64,000 nt of DNA from Acidimicrobiales bacterium (lineage in GTDB: Bacteria > Actinomycetota > Acidimicrobiia > Acidimicrobiales > GCA-2861595), in NCBI GenBank assembly GCA_036262515.1, contig DATAIT010000009.1, positions 1 to 64,000 on the forward strand, written 5' to 3'. Below are positions 44,901 through 51,227 of this stretch, piece after piece. A program made the position numbers and the translations under genes. The first letter of the stretch is position 1; each line of letters opens with the position of its first letter. The notes beneath the pieces were generated by a model that was not told where the DNA came from, made no database searches, and saw nothing but the letters and a program-made list of their open reading frames with translations.

Positions 44901-45079
44901 ATGGTCTCGGCCGCTGCGCCGTCCTGGACGGATGGCCGGTGATCGCCGCCCTCGCCGCCGCCCGCCGGTCCGGACCGTGGCGGGCCGAGGCCGACCGTCT
45001 TGCCGCCCGCGTCGTCGGCGAGGCCGGCGCCCACGCCGACGCGGCCCGGCGCTTCGCCGAGCGCATGCTCACGGGCTGA
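41948..45079 (+). CDS. BTAD/SARP-type transcriptional activator with ATPase and TPR
   Basis: A 1043-residue regulator. An OmpR-type DNA-binding domain (about 1-90: RVRLLGSFEVEG, SVDRIADVVWGDEQPSRPADQVGVLVSRLR) and BTAD domain (about 95-240, with SDPYDETVLRALMEAHLAAGRPASGLAAY) are followed by a STAND/AAA ATPase (Walker A GHAGIGKTT at about 285; Walker B LVIEDLHVAG) and C-terminal TPRs. Such proteins activate secondary-metabolite or stress genes. GTG start. Its 3' end overlaps the convergent methyltransferase by 11 nt. Confidence 0.92.
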   Translation: MRVRLLGSFEVEGIAERRLGSRKGRTLLKMLALARGAPVSVDRIADVVWGDEQPSRPADQVGVLVSRLRGVLGAERIARFDAGFALVADWVDVEEVADLAAVGAEALAAGRLGAARAAADAALALVRGPLLPDESGPWIEAERAAVRVTVTRVQRLAVDAAVAAGDHTAAAASAEQALASDPYDETVLRALMEAHLAAGRPASGLAAYARVRERLAEDLGVPPTAETEAVYLRLLAAADGDGAPVAPAPRAAPAGLIGRGDELASLDAALSEAATGGVALVVVEGHAGIGKTTLVDAWSRSVESDAVVLRGQCDELGRDLPLQPVTDALADHLRTMGAERATAVVGGAATVLGPVLGPALGTSATVVTDTDAGRARLFAALVEVLDRAGDGRPTVLVIEDLHVAGASTLAWLAFAPRRCHHSVFVVTTRPGGAKGLEPTHLVELGPLGRDAVVELVGDERAGVLYERSEGHPLLLAALATAADEELPPTLRDAVALRVDSLGREAALTLRAAAVLGPECDLELVAQVVGHPVVEVLGHLEAAARAGLIIERGNGFGFRHQLIREALEAATGAARRALVHQQAARALASRPRADPLAVAVHARAGGDHQLASSSFVAAAAAAAARFDLDAAEEHLQAALERDESAEAYTARARVRMSRLAFEPAASDAERAVALGGSAAALEVAGWVAYYRRRYDDARAYAEQASTRAGDIGDEAVRVSALALAGRVRHGEGDLTGAAEILGGVGDAPPPVRGVADVWLAQARLHQGRPLDALDALARPMVDPDALGHPWAPLHLRFNRILALGQLGRVSDALRVAAELDADLMRKGPIGARFAAPAANAGAWVLRWSGRGDEADDRNRAAVELTGGSTGPSASAMAEGHYVALLDLADGCILRGSWAEATSHASRLAALDTWRGTMAWHQRHRLGLLRARVAMAAGDAAEAAQLASAVAADAAARGARRYELLARALVGLVDPAVPHHELDDVVDGLGRCAVLDGWPVIAALAAARRSGPWRAEADRLAARVVGEAGAHADAARRFAERMLTG

Positions 45080-45863
45080 TCGCCCGCAGGACGAGGACGG
45101 ACCGCACGAGGGTCGGGGGACGGTCGCCCAGCCGGCGCACGGCGTCGGCCTCGAGCACCCGGCGTTCGGCCGTCGGCAGCCCGGCCACGTATGGCGCGTG
45201 CTGCGCCAGGCCGAGCCGCCAGGCGACGAGTTGACGTGGGTCCAGCCCGGAGACGGGCACGTCGATCACCTCGACGGACGCCTCCAGGCCGGCGCCGGCG
45301 GCAGCGGCCCGGCCGTGCGCGACCGTGGCCAGCGCAGCCGTGGCCCGGGCCCGCATCGTCAGGTACCACGGATCGGGCGTCCATCCGTGGGCGGCCAGGG
45401 CGGCCTCCACGCACGCCTTCACCGGGTGAGCGTCGTCGACGCCGTAGGAGGCGGCCAAAAGGGGGCCGCCTCGACGGGTCACGCGGGCCATCTCTCGCAG
45501 CCCGACCGAGGGTTCGGCGAGGTGGTTGAGGGAGAAGGCGGCGACGGCGGCATCGAAGGCGCGGTCCACGAACGGAAGGGCATTGAGGTCACCGACGGCC
45601 GCCGGCGGCCGTTCGACCGCCTGATGGGCGAGCATCCCGTAGGCGGCGTCCACTGCGACCACCGCACGTGCTCCGGCGGCGATCACGGCCCGGGTGGCCG
45701 CGCCCGTCCCCGCTCCCACATCCAGGACCCGGGCTCCGTCCAAGGGCACAGGAGAGCCGGCCACCAGCACCTCGGCCAGCCTGTCGTAGATGCGTCCGGG
45801 GCCCTGTTCCCAGGCTCCGCCGGTCGCCGAGTAGGCGGCGGCGACTGCGCCGGTCAGAGCCAC
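45069..45863 (-). CDS. SAM-dependent methyltransferase (UbiE-like)
   Basis: A 264-residue class I methyltransferase: VLDVGAGTGAATRAVIAAGARAVVAVDAAYGML, PFVDRAFDAAVAAFSLNHLAEP. The N-terminal AAAYSATGGAWEQGPGRIYDRLAEVLV is usual for ubiquinone/menaquinone-type methyltransferase relatives. It is last in a three-gene set with 10-11 nt overlaps (NTF2-like, kinase-like, methyltransferase). Confidence 0.88.
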   Translation of the reverse strand: MALTGAVAAAYSATGGAWEQGPGRIYDRLAEVLVAGSPVPLDGARVLDVGAGTGAATRAVIAAGARAVVAVDAAYGMLAHQAVERPPAAVGDLNALPFVDRAFDAAVAAFSLNHLAEPSVGLREMARVTRRGGPLLAASYGVDDAHPVKACVEAALAAHGWTPDPWYLTMRARATAALATVAHGRAAAAGAGLEASVEVIDVPVSGLDPRQLVAWRLGLAQHAPYVAGLPTAERRVLEADAVRRLGDRPPTLVRSVLVLRAISP

Positions 45864-46870
45864 GCCGCGCCGGCGGACGCAGCGTCGCACCACCACGTGA
45901 GCTCGGCGCCGTCGCCGAACGCCTTCTCCCAGCCGAACTGCACGAGCGCTCCGAGCATGCACAACGCCAGTTGGCGGTCCCACCAGCCGGCGGTCTCGAC
46001 GCCGTGGCGCTCCAGGCCCGACCGGAAGGCGGCGATGGTGGCCTCCTTGGAGATCGGAAGCCGGGAGCGGTCCAGGGCGAGGTGCCAGGTCAGCTCGTGG
46101 CACGCAGGGCCCTCGCCGACGTAGGCCCAGTCGATCAGCACGGTGCGGCCGTCGGCGGCCACGCCGGCGTTCGACGCCTTGACGTCGCCGTGCAGGAAGC
46201 ACGAGGGCGTGCACTGGAGGGCCTCCGCCAGCGGCGCCGGGTCGTGACGCAGATCGTCCACGAGGCGGGCGAGAGACGCCGGGGCCCGCTCGGCGAAGAG
46301 CGACCAGCCTTCGTCGGCCAGGCGCGGAACCCGCTCTGGCCACCCCAGCGCCCGCTCGCCGTCCAGGGCGGCGTGGCCGAACCATGCCCACCGGGCCGCG
46401 TACGGCAGCAGCTGGGGACCCGACGCCTGATCGTCGCGCCAGCCCCAGCCCGCCGCGCAGAACCCGGCCAGGTTGTCGACGAAGGCGCCGTGCTGGTCGG
46501 TGCCGATCGGCCCGTCGCCCGGCGGGATCAGCTCGGCCGACACGTCCCGCATGAGCAGGGCCGCCCCCCAGCCGTTGCGGCCGTGCCCGGCCGCCGCTCC
46601 CACGATGGCATGGTCGACCAGGCGGGGCGCGATGTCGAGGTGCCCGGCCGCCCAGGCCCGCACTGTCCGGCAGCCGAGGTCGCCCGAGACCCGCATCGTG
46701 AAGTCGTCGTCGAGGTGCAGGTACTTCACCACGTGGGCGGCGCCGTCGATCCACACGCGCTCGAACGGGGCCGAGGAGCGCCCGTCGGGATTGACGAACG
46801 GCTCCCGCCGCTCGGCCCCGGCCAGCAGCTCCTCGACCGATCCCACCGGCTGTCGCACGTCAACCAGCAT
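45854..46870 (-). CDS. Aminoglycoside phosphotransferase-like kinase
   Basis: A 338-residue protein of the APH/choline-kinase fold. The catalytic loop is FLHGDVKASNAG and the metal-binding segment VLIDWAYVGEGPACHEL. The N-lobe (ERVWIDGAAHVVKYLHLDDDF) is weakly conserved. It could phosphorylate a small molecule or antibiotic. It overlaps the preceding NTF2-like gene by 11 nt and the following methyltransferase by 10 nt. Confidence 0.85.
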   Translation of the reverse strand: MLVDVRQPVGSVEELLAGAERREPFVNPDGRSSAPFERVWIDGAAHVVKYLHLDDDFTMRVSGDLGCRTVRAWAAGHLDIAPRLVDHAIVGAAAGHGRNGWGAALLMRDVSAELIPPGDGPIGTDQHGAFVDNLAGFCAAGWGWRDDQASGPQLLPYAARWAWFGHAALDGERALGWPERVPRLADEGWSLFAERAPASLARLVDDLRHDPAPLAEALQCTPSCFLHGDVKASNAGVAADGRTVLIDWAYVGEGPACHELTWHLALDRSRLPISKEATIAAFRSGLERHGVETAGWWDRQLALCMLGALVQFGWEKAFGDGAELTWWCDAASAGAAWL

Positions 46871-47288
46871 CGTTCGCCTCGGCCATCCTGGCGAGCATGC
46901 CGGCGTCCCAGCGGCCGCCGCAGAAGAACCGGTCGCCGGCGATGCGGCCCGAGGGGTCGAAGCGCAGGACGTGGCAGTGGTGGGCGGCGTGCGGGACACC
47001 CCGCTCCGACCAGCTCAGCAGGTACGTCACCACCTCACCGCCGTCGACGGCGAGCCGCTCCAGTTCCTCGAGTCCGCCGGGGTGCGCGAACCAGCCGCTG
47101 TACTGCTCGGACAGCCTGTCAGCGCCGTGCAGGGGGAAGCGCCACCCGGGAACGGTGGCGTCGAGGACGGCATCGCCGGCGAAGAGCTCCGCCGGAACGC
47201 CGTCACCGCCGGCGATGGCGTCGAGCAAGCGGTCGACGGTGCGACCTCCGAGGACGGCGGCGTCGGTCGTTGTGCTGGTCGGAGTCAT
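46860..47288 (-). CDS. SnoaL/NTF2-like protein
   Basis: A 142-residue protein with the NTF2-like pattern: VDRLLDAIAGGDGVPAELFAGDAVLDATVPGWRF, then WFAHPGG and HHCHVLRFDPSGRIAGDRFF. Such domains act as small hydrolases, isomerases or ligand binders. First gene of the coupled minus-strand set with the kinase and methyltransferase. Confidence 0.8.
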   Translation of the reverse strand: MTPTSTTTDAAVLGGRTVDRLLDAIAGGDGVPAELFAGDAVLDATVPGWRFPLHGADRLSEQYSGWFAHPGGLEELERLAVDGGEVVTYLLSWSERGVPHAAHHCHVLRFDPSGRIAGDRFFCGGRWDAGMLARMAEANDAG

Positions 47289-47463
47289 GGCGTCATCGTC
47301 AGTCGTGGCTCCTGCAGGAACCCTGCACCATCGCCGTGGCCCGGCAGCTCAGGCCGGCGGCGACCCGGGGGTGCGACTGCAGGGGATCTGCAAGGACCGG
47401 TCCGTACGGTTCCTCCCGGGCCCCACGGTGGCGGCCCGACAGCGGAAAAAGGGAGAAGACGCC

Positions 47464-47850
47464 ATGGCGAGGACCGACGTCCAGCGGGAGATGAAGGAGA
47501 TGTTCGGCGAGGTGATCGGCTTCGTCGACCTGATCCCCGACCAGTACATCGACGCCGAGTGGGATCTCATCAAGCGGGTGCAGTTCGGGGAGACGCTGAT
47601 CCCGAACAAGTACAAGGAGCTGATCGGGCTGGCCGTGTCGGCCGCGACGCGGTGCCGCTTCTGCGCACTGTTCCACACCGAGGCGGCCAAGCTCTTCGGC
47701 GCCAGCGACGAGGAGATCGAAGAGGCGATGCACTACACGAAGCTCGTGAGCGGCTGGAGCACCTACATCAACGGGATGCAGGTCGACTACGACGAGTTCA
47801 AGACGCAGGTCGAGCGTGTCGTCGAGCACGTCAAGGCGACGGCGGCCTGA
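47464..47850 (+). CDS. AhpD-like carboxymuconolactone decarboxylase family protein
   Basis: A 128-residue CMD-family protein with the redox motif C64-R-F-C67 and H71 (CRFCALFH), expected to have alkylhydroperoxidase-like disulfide activity. YKELIGLAVSAATRC is typical of the family. GGGAG lies before ATG 47464. It supplies the cysteine version of the motif that is interrupted by TGA in the gene at 36641-37252. Confidence 0.9.
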   Translation: MARTDVQREMKEMFGEVIGFVDLIPDQYIDAEWDLIKRVQFGETLIPNKYKELIGLAVSAATRCRFCALFHTEAAKLFGASDEEIEEAMHYTKLVSGWSTYINGMQVDYDEFKTQVERVVEHVKATAA

Positions 47851-47851
47851 C

Positions 47852-48055
47852 ATGCGACTGGGTTGGGACCGGCCCGGCGTCGTCCGGGCCACGCTGAAGG
47901 TGGAAGAGCTGGCTGCTCTGGTGGCCGGCGCCCGCATGGCCGCCGCCGCGCTGGCCGGGCCGTCGGCTGAGCAGGCCGAGGAGCTCGAACGGGTGCTCGG
48001 CAGCTTCGACCGGGCCGTTGCCCACCTCGGGCCGGTCCCGGATCCGACGGTCTGA
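47852..48055 (+). CDS. Small helical hypothetical protein
   Basis: A 67-residue protein starting one nucleotide after the AhpD stop (MRLGWDRPGVVRATLKVEELAALVAGARMAAAAL). Mostly alpha-helical and Ala/Glu-rich. It is co-transcribed with the AhpD-like gene; function unknown. Confidence 0.6.
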   Translation: MRLGWDRPGVVRATLKVEELAALVAGARMAAAALAGPSAEQAEELERVLGSFDRAVAHLGPVPDPTV

Positions 48056-48073
48056 GACTCCGCGCCAAACGGG

Positions 48074-48102
48074 GGCTGGCGGGCACGACCCGCCGGCCAG
48101 CC
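48074..48102 (+). terminator. GC hairpin after the small AhpD-linked gene
   Basis: GGCTGGCGGG pairs with CCCGCC..CCAGCC across a 5-nt loop with a small bulge. It lies 19 nt past the stop and about 20 nt before hairpin element B, whose TTTTCC tract may add to termination. Confidence 0.5.
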
Positions 48103-48120
48103 GCCCGCCGGTCCGCGTGC

Positions 48121-48165
48121 ATTTTCCTTTCGGCGACACCCGGTGTCGTGTCGCGGACGAAGAAC
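48121..48165 (+). repeat. Dispersed hairpin element, copy B
   Basis: Matches copies A (6118-6172, minus) and C (49358-49408): TTTTCC tract, core CGACACC/GGTGTCG, then TGTCGCGGAC and GAAGAA. The outer stem is TTCG/CGAA. It ends about 95 nt before the start of the beta-propeller gene at 48260. Confidence 0.7.
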
Positions 48166-48259
48166 GACCCTGGCGGCGGAGGTCTGGGTGCAGCCCGTAA
48201 CGCCTCGCCGTCCTACGGAGACTGCACACCGTCCGTCTACCGAAGGAGGGGGTACGCCG

Positions 48260-49291
48260 ATGTCCGATCCGAGCACGGCCGGAGGGGTGTTCGTCCAGAC
48301 CAACGAGGCTCGCAACCGGGTGGTCGCCTTCGCCCGATCCGACGAAGGGCTTCTCGACTCGATCGAGTGGTACGAGACCGGAGGCGCCGGCGACGCAACT
48401 CCGCATCTTCCCTCCCAGGGGTCCGTCAGCCTCACCGGCGACGGGGGTCACCTGCTCGTCACCAACGTGGGAAGCGGCGACGTGAGCGTCTTCACCGTCC
48501 TGCCAGACGCGACGCTCGAGCTCGCCGGCCGTGCGCCGGCCGCCGCCGTCCCGAGGAGCGTCGCGGAGCACCACGGCTTGGTCTATGTGCTTGCGACCGG
48601 CAAGGCGGCGGTGATCGGCTACCGACTCGTCGAGGACAGGTTGCAGCCGATCGCCGGCGGCGAGCAGTCGCTGGCCACGCTCGACGCCGACCCAGCGCAT
48701 ATCGGCTTCACCCCCGATGGCTCGGCCCTGATCGTCACCGAGCGCGGCACCGACACGATCGCCGTCCTGCCCGTCGACGCCGACGGTCGGGCCGGCGCGC
48801 CGCACTCCGTGGCGTCGTCGGGACCCACGCCCTACGGCTTCGCGGCCACCAGCACGGGAACTCTCGTCGTCACCGAGGCCTACCGGGCGGAGAAGGGGGC
48901 GGCGGCTGCGTCGTCGTACCGCCTCGACGGGACCGCCGTCACGCCCGTCACCCGCTCTGCGGGGAACGGGCGCAGCGAGATCTGCTGGGCGGTGGTGACG
49001 CCGGACGACCAGTGGGCGTTCACAACGAACTTCGCCGACGGTGCGGTGTCGCGCTACGCCATCGGCGACGACGGTTCGCTGGTGCTGGACGACGCGACGG
49101 CAGGCGTCACCGTCGACGGCCGGAAGGGGCTGCGCGACCTCGGCATGAGCGCCGACGGCCGGTACCTGTACGCCCTGGACGCCGACGCCGGCAGCGTCTT
49201 CGGCTGGGACGTCGGTCCCGGTGGGTCGCTGGAGCCGGCCGGCTCGTGGGGCGGTCTTCCGGCGACGGCGGCCGGGCTCTCTGCTCGCTGA
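48260..49291 (+). CDS. Lactonase/YncE-like beta-propeller protein
   Basis: A 343-residue seven-bladed propeller protein of the 6-phosphogluconolactonase/YncE type: GGVFVQTNEARNRVVAF, GDGGHLLVTNVGSGDVSVFTV, FTPDGSALIVTERGTDTIAVL, VTPDDQWAFTTNFADGAVSRYAI, MSADGRYLYALDADAGSV. No signal peptide at ATG 48260 (AAGGAGGGGG upstream). Enzymatic activity is not proven by these motifs. Confidence 0.85.
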   Translation: MSDPSTAGGVFVQTNEARNRVVAFARSDEGLLDSIEWYETGGAGDATPHLPSQGSVSLTGDGGHLLVTNVGSGDVSVFTVLPDATLELAGRAPAAAVPRSVAEHHGLVYVLATGKAAVIGYRLVEDRLQPIAGGEQSLATLDADPAHIGFTPDGSALIVTERGTDTIAVLPVDADGRAGAPHSVASSGPTPYGFAATSTGTLVVTEAYRAEKGAAAASSYRLDGTAVTPVTRSAGNGRSEICWAVVTPDDQWAFTTNFADGAVSRYAIGDDGSLVLDDATAGVTVDGRKGLRDLGMSADGRYLYALDADAGSVFGWDVGPGGSLEPAGSWGGLPATAAGLSAR

Positions 49292-49357
49292 GCCACAGCC
49301 TCCGGGAAGGGTCGGTCGACGTTGGCCCGTGCTCGCCCCCGCGCCGAGCGGGGCCGG

Positions 49358-49408
49358 CCTTCTTTTCCCGTCCCGCGACAGCCCGTGTCGTGGAGCGGAC
49401 GAAGAAAC
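49358..49408 (+). repeat. Dispersed hairpin element, copy C
   Basis: Best match to copy A: CCTTCTTTTCCC, core CGACA/TGTCG, then TGGAGCGG and GAAGAAA. The outer stem is CGTCC/GGACG. It follows a GC hairpin in the gap between two convergent propeller genes, so terminator and element overlap. Confidence 0.7.
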
Positions 49409-49494
49409 GGGCGACGAGTGCGGGTGCGGGGCCGTGTCATGCTACCCACGGCACCGCACCCGCCAGGCACGCCGCCTCCCGTCTCGTGACAGGC

Positions 49495-50574
49495 TCAGAG
49501 CTGGATCTTGCCCACCTTGTTGCCCGCCAGCTCGGTGAAGTACATGCTCGTGCTGTCCGGGCCGCTGGTGATGCTGCCTGGGTTGCTGCCGGCGGTCGGC
49601 ACGGCCAGCTCCTCCACCAATGCGCCGGCTGTCGTCATCCGCCCGATACGGTTCGCGGCCGTCTCGGTGAACCAGAGGTTGCCGTCGGGACCGGTCGTGA
49701 TGTTGTGCGGATCGGACCCTGCGGCCACCGGGAAGAGCGTCAACGCCCCGGACGTGGTGATGCGGCCCACGGCGTCGCCGCCCCGGGGAGCCGTCGTGTT
49801 GCAGCGACTGGCCTTGGTCACGAACCACAGCGCGCCATCGGGCCCCCTGGTGATCCCGTGCGGGCAGCTGGGCGAGGCGAGCGGGTACTCCGTCACGGCG
49901 CCGGCCGTGGTGATCTTGGCGATGCGGCCGGCGTCGGACTCGGTGAACCAGAGATTGTTGTCCGGGCCGGCGACGATCACGTCGGGACTGCTGTTGCGCT
50001 TCGGCAGAGCGAACTCGCTGATCGTGCCCGCCGTCGTCACGCGCCCGATCTTGTCGGCCCCCTTCTCGGTGAACCACATCGCTCCGTCGGGACCCTGCGT
50101 GATGGTGTGCGTGGCACTGAAGCGCGTGGGAACCAGGAACTCCCGGATCACGCCCGACGGGGTGATGGAGCCGACCCGGTCGCCGGAGGACTCGGTGAAC
50201 CACACGTTGCCGTCGGGCCCGAGGGCCACCCCCCCGGGCTGGGTGCCGGAGATCGGCAACGCGTACCCGGTGACGACCCCGGTGGCCGGGTTCAGCTTCC
50301 CGATCTGCCCGGCGTTCTCCTCCGCGAACCACAGGTTGCCGTCCGAGCCGACGGTGATCCCCGCCGGGCGGCTGTCGGCGATGTTGGACGGATACTCGGC
50401 GACGACCGTGCTGGCCGACGCTCCGAGGAACGGCAGGCCCACGCCGCCGATCGCCACACCCGCGCCCAGCAGGGCCCGGGACCACCTGCGTGACGGTCGC
50501 CGGCGTCGGGGCCCACCCGATGCGGGCACCCCGTGCCGCTCCCGTCCGACGAGTTCTGCGCGTGCCTCGCCCAT
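49495..50574 (-). CDS. Virginiamycin B lyase (Vgb)-like propeller, exported
   Basis: A 359-residue protein with a basic N-terminus and signal-like segment (about 30-56, WSRALLGAGVAIGGVGLPFLGASAS), then seven repeats of the streptogramin-lyase type (GSDGNLWFAEENAGQIGKL, GPDGNVWFTESSGDRVGSI, GPDGAMWFTEKGADKIGRV). Whether it has Vgb lyase activity or is a structural propeller cannot be told. Confidence 0.87.
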   Translation of the reverse strand: MGEARAELVGRERHGVPASGGPRRRRPSRRWSRALLGAGVAIGGVGLPFLGASASTVVAEYPSNIADSRPAGITVGSDGNLWFAEENAGQIGKLNPATGVVTGYALPISGTQPGGVALGPDGNVWFTESSGDRVGSITPSGVIREFLVPTRFSATHTITQGPDGAMWFTEKGADKIGRVTTAGTISEFALPKRNSSPDVIVAGPDNNLWFTESDAGRIAKITTAGAVTEYPLASPSCPHGITRGPDGALWFVTKASRCNTTAPRGGDAVGRITTSGALTLFPVAAGSDPHNITTGPDGNLWFTETAANRIGRMTTAGALVEELAVPTAGSNPGSITSGPDSTSMYFTELAGNKVGKIQL

Positions 50575-50728
50575 ATTCTTCCCCCTCGGTCAGCCGTTCG
50601 TCCAGTTGATTTGTAGTCAGGCTAAACGAATCGCCGGGCGTCGGGTAGTGGCGAACGGCTGCTAGCGGGAGGGTCCGGGGATCACAACGGCACGCCCGTA
50701 CCCGGCGACGGGTGCCCGGCGGCGGCAC

Positions 50729-51118
50729 TCAGAACTGGGCGCGGCCCTTGCAGATCTCGCCCGTCACGAGGTTCGTCGCCCTGGCCGCGATGGTGTCCGT
50801 GCCGGCGGCGTCGGGGAGCACCCGGCGCACCTCGAACGACCCGCTCGGAGCCTGGGTGGTGCGCTTGCCCCGGAACACGACCGTCCCGTTCTGCTCGAGC
50901 ACGACCCTCCACTCCTGACCCACCACGTTCTGGTCCACCTCGAAGTCCGTCTCGATGGCGCCGTTCTCGGGGCTCAGCTTCAGCTTCCAGGTGCTGCCGC
51001 CTGAACAGGCGCCCTCCCTGACGACATCCGCAGCGTTGGCGGACACCGGACCGCCGAGGCCGCCGAGAAATCCGGAACCGACAAGGGTGGCCACGCCGAA
51101 TGCTGCGATCCTCTTCAT
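50729..51118 (-). CDS. Small secreted beta protein
   Basis: A 129-residue protein with a signal peptide (MKRIAAFGVATLVGSGFLGGLGGPVSANA), then a mature beta-rich domain (WKLKLSPENGAIETDFEVDQNVVGQEWRVVLEQNGTVVFRG) and two Cys (ACSGGS, EICKG) that could form a disulfide. No family recognised. It is divergent from the LuxR-type ATPase regulator with a short shared upstream region. Confidence 0.75.
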   Translation of the reverse strand: MKRIAAFGVATLVGSGFLGGLGGPVSANAADVVREGACSGGSTWKLKLSPENGAIETDFEVDQNVVGQEWRVVLEQNGTVVFRGKRTTQAPSGSFEVRRVLPDAAGTDTIAARATNLVTGEICKGRAQF

Positions 51119-51227
51119 GTTCCCGCTCCTTCATCGTTCGCTCGAATGTGTCTTCCGCGCCGCACGCCGATGCGGCGGTGCGGCCTACGAATCGTCCGGG
51201 CCGCCGGGTCTGGGGGGCAACTGCCCA

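Noticed and set aside
47380-47420. GGACCGGTCC palindrome upstream of the AhpD-like gene as an operator
   Set aside because: Ten-base palindromes occur by chance often at this GC content, and I see no second copy or conserved promoter context.
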